A stretch of DNA of 6,749 nucleotides, taken from Spirochaetaceae bacterium. Lineage in GTDB: Bacteria; Spirochaetota; Spirochaetia; Treponematales; Breznakiellaceae. The stretch covers positions 1-6,749 of the forward strand of contig JAISLM010000094.1 of NCBI GenBank assembly GCA_031290855.1. The letters are read 5' to 3'. The notes under the pieces were generated by a model. The model worked only from the letters and a program-made list of their open reading frames with translations, did no database searches and had not been told where the DNA came from. Below are positions 5,678 to 6,749 of this stretch, one piece after another (positions within the stretch are counted from its first letter, which is position 1; every line of letters starts with the position of its first letter). A program made the translations under genes and the position numbers.

Positions 5678-5695
5678 GCGGAAATAGCTCAGTTG
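5678..5695 (+). other. 18-nt fragment resembling a tRNA 5' end (tRNA-Gly type)
   Basis: GCGGAAATAGCTCAGTTG reads like the start of a tRNA: acceptor strand GCGGAAA, T8-A9, D-stem GCTC, then AGTTG. It differs at one base from the start of E. coli tRNA-Gly(GCC) as I remember it. Homology stops within the D-loop: no GAGC closes the D-stem and no TTTCCGC acceptor partner follows, so this is not a working tRNA. It lies between flgK and an A+T-richer gene, so it may mark a recombination or insertion junction. Confidence 0.45.
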
Positions 5696-5705
5696 AAATT
5701 ACTTA

Positions 5706-5711
5706 AAGGAG
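5706..5711 (+). promoter_or_regulatory. Shine-Dalgarno of the SH3-like protein gene
   Basis: AAGGAG ends seven bases before ATG 5719, a near-ideal site and spacing that fixes this start. No clear promoter is visible in the 97 nt between flgK and this gene; TTGAAT at 5640-5645 could be a -35 but has no good -10 partner. Confidence 0.65.
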
Positions 5712-5718
5712 ATGTTTT

Positions 5719-6219
5719 ATGGGTTTGCTTTACGGGTCTTTAGGTGTCTTTGTTACTCTGATTATCGTTCTATATTTACTTATCTCGCCTATTTTTTGCG
5801 CGTGGCTCGCAAGCCAAAAGGGTTACAGCACGGGCGCATGGTTTGGCCTGGGGCTGTTTTTCGGCATATTTGCCTTGCTCGCTATCGGTTTCGCGCCGGT
5901 AAAAACGGCAAAAGCCAAAGAAAACGAAATCGAATTCGAAAGACAACGGATCGCCTCCGAAAAGGAAAAAGAAGAGCAGGAAGCGGAGGCGCAAAGGTTA
6001 AAAGCCGAATTTGCGAATATAGCGAAATTCAGGGTAACAAAGGAAGTCGCGTTGCAGCCACAGCCGGATATAAATTCCGGGATCGTCGACTGGTTGAACA
6101 TAGATGAAACCGTTATTTGCCTGGAAGCTACCGTAAACAAGAACGAGGAATGGGCGAAGATAAGAACGGAAAAAGGCAAAGAAGGCTGGTGCCATAAAGA
6201 CGCGGTGGCGGAAGCGTAA
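5719..6219 (+). CDS. Membrane protein with two TM segments, coiled coil and SH3b-like domain
   Basis: 166 residues in three clear parts. Residues about 6-28 and 41-60 are hydrophobic membrane segments joined by the short turn SQKGYSTG; the second has Gly/Phe packing (WFGLGLFFGIFALLAIGF). Residues about 63-100 are highly charged, with a KEKEEQEAEAQRLKAEF-type coiled coil. Residues about 103-164 resemble a bacterial SH3 domain: an RVTKEVALQPQPD start, DETVICLEA, EEWAKIRTE and the typical closing GKEGWCHKDAV. Bacterial SH3 domains bind peptides or cell wall and often accompany membrane anchors. With two TM segments the SH3 and N terminus should lie on the same side of the membrane; the side is not clear. 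Codons are visibly richer in AAA and GAA than in flgK, suggesting a different origin. It stands where flgL is expected in Treponema, but nothing in it suggests a flagellar role. Specific function unknown. Confidence 0.82.
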   Translation: MGLLYGSLGVFVTLIIVLYLLISPIFCAWLASQKGYSTGAWFGLGLFFGIFALLAIGFAPVKTAKAKENEIEFERQRIASEKEKEEQEAEAQRLKAEFANIAKFRVTKEVALQPQPDINSGIVDWLNIDETVICLEATVNKNEEWAKIRTEKGKEGWCHKDAVAEA

Positions 6220-6576
6220 TATCCGCCGCCGCTTGTCCGGCGAGGCGTTTCCCGCTATGGCGCCTGACCCTGCTGTGGGCCGGCGGGCCTCCCGCGCCGC
6301 CTGAAACTCTCCCTCTCCCCGGCCAGACTCACTTTCCCGGCTCTCGTGGTCCGCCGTTTCGTCCTTCGCTTCAGGCCGCTTATAACCTGACCGGTCCAAT
6401 ACCCCCAAAACCGGCCCGTTCCCGGTCACCGTCAGGTACTACGGACATTGACGCCAGTCGTCTTTTCACTGATATAGCCTATCCCCCGGTTTTCAGGCGG
6501 GTGTTACAGTTAACCCCTAACTCCGCCTAAATTTACCCCTGTCATTACTTTTTTTCACCTAAATTCTTGTAATATA
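6220..6576. other. Structured non-coding region between the SH3-like gene and the transposase
   Basis: No gene is supported. The first 200 nt are G+C-rich and the last 100 nt A+T-rich, with the change at about 6440-6550. A CGCCG/CGGCG hairpin (6227-6231/6238-6242) follows the SH3-like gene but lacks a T tract. Nested inverted repeats lie at 6371-6437, and a perfect 10-nt inverted pair CCGCCTGAAA / TTTCAGGCGG lies at 6297-6306 and 6491-6500. The last part has direct repeats CCTAAATT (6526-6533, 6558-6565) and TAACCCCT/TTACCCCT (6511-6518, 6533-6540). The left end of the insertion sequence is probably somewhere in 6437-6570, but I cannot place it. Confidence 0.6.
6385..6437. repeat. Nested inverted repeat (cruciform-like)
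   Basis: ACCTGACCGGT (6385-6395) pairs with ACCGTCAGGT (6428-6437), with one unpaired G. Inside it ACCGG (6410-6414) pairs with CCGGT (6422-6426) around a 7-nt loop. TCAGG (6371-6375) can instead pair with CCTGA (6386-6390), giving an alternative fold. This density of pairing exceeds that of the flanks. Confidence 0.5.
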
Positions 6577-6605
6577 TTGACTTACGTGAAAGCACATGAT
6601 AGACT
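6577..6605 (+). promoter_or_regulatory. Sigma-70-type promoter of the transposase gene
   Basis: TTGACT (6577-6582), a 17-base spacer and TAGACT (6600-6605) form a good vegetative promoter: -35 five of six, -10 four of six, ideal spacing. The predicted RNA start at about 6612 leaves a leader of about 22 nt that contains the ribosome binding site. Confidence 0.6.
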
Positions 6606-6620
6606 TTAGAATACCTAATT

Positions 6621-6627
6621 AGGGAGG
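6621..6627 (+). promoter_or_regulatory. Strong Shine-Dalgarno of the transposase gene
   Basis: AGGGAGG ends six bases before ATG 6634 and fixes the start of the reading frame that runs off the window edge. Confidence 0.6.
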
Positions 6628-6633
6628 TTCATT

Positions 6634-6749
6634 ATGCCGCTTCCACACTGGGTCATCCCCTTCAAGGAGCCCCACACCGAAATTAAACTCATCAAAGGCG
6701 CCTATTACAAATACCAGGTCAGCTATGCCTATGACCCGGACAAAAAGCG
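6634..6749 (+). CDS. Probable IS transposase, N-terminal fragment (partial at window edge)
   Basis: 38 codons are visible before the edge, starting MPLPHWVIPFKEPHTEIKL. The pattern (short basic start, TEIKLIKGAYYKYQVSY, then DPDKK) resembles the N terminus of IS4/IS1634-type DDE transposases common in Treponema, where a TEI-x-I-x-G-x-YY-x-Y segment is followed by Lys-rich sequence and a LG-x-I block. The DDE catalytic residues would lie outside the window and cannot be checked. Support also comes from the strong isolated promoter and ribosome binding site and the A+T-rich repeat-bearing DNA upstream, as at an IS left end. The exact family is uncertain, and whether the copy is intact is unknown. 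Confidence 0.62.
   Translation, partial: MPLPHWVIPFKEPHTEIKLIKGAYYKYQVSYAYDPDKK

Noticed and set aside
5664..5687. Seven-codon frame ATG..TAG between flgK and the SH3-like gene, a possible leader peptide
   Set aside because: It has no ribosome binding site and no regulatory codon run, and it overlaps the tRNA-like fragment; chance is sufficient.
5678..5750. Complete tRNA gene
   Set aside because: The D-stem partner, anticodon arm, T-arm and acceptor 3' strand are all absent after position 5695.
5998..6429. Minus-strand open frame overlapping the SH3-like gene and the downstream structured region
   Set aside because: Half of it is antisense to a supported gene, and the rest is Glu/Arg-rich with no known motif and no clear start signal.

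Overview
The window most likely comes from a spirochaete close to Treponema. The evidence is a FlgN-like chaperone gene directly upstream of flgK, a short ACT-domain 3-phosphoglycerate dehydrogenase, and a secreted protein of unknown function in G+C-rich DNA. The taxonomic call is inferred from protein resemblance; there is no rRNA gene here to confirm it.

Layout. Positions 1-266 (minus strand, cut by the edge) hold the N-terminal part of a REP-associated tyrosine transposase (RAYT/Y1 transposase-like) protein whose HUH metal-binding histidines appear replaced. Positions 267-773 hold no convincing gene. serA (774-1949) encodes D-3-phosphoglycerate dehydrogenase, the first step of serine synthesis. 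A probable secreted protein follows (2004-2846), with a perfect TATAAT placed so that its mRNA could be leaderless. Positions 2847-3230 are an intergenic repeat block: three related units of about 35 nt, a perfect 15-nt palindrome and a long bipartite hairpin. Then come flgN-like (3231-3710) and flgK (3726-5621), 15 nt apart and clearly one operon. FlgK is the first hook-filament junction protein and FlgN-type proteins are its export chaperones.

Downstream of flgK the sequence changes character. The flgL/fliW/csrA genes expected in Treponema are absent. Instead there are an 18-nt fragment resembling the 5' end of a tRNA (5678-5695), an A+T-richer gene for a two-TM, coiled-coil, SH3b-like protein (5719-6219), a structured non-coding stretch with nested inverted repeats (6220-6576), and the start of a probable IS transposase (6634 to the edge) with its own promoter. 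The part right of flgK therefore looks like an accessory or rearranged junction, while serA and flgN-flgK look like core genes.

No complete new system is visible. The points most worth checking are the HUH-less RAYT-like protein together with the REP-like repeat block, the tRNA fragment at the base-composition change, the possible leaderless gene, and a Ca-binding-like loop in FlgK.
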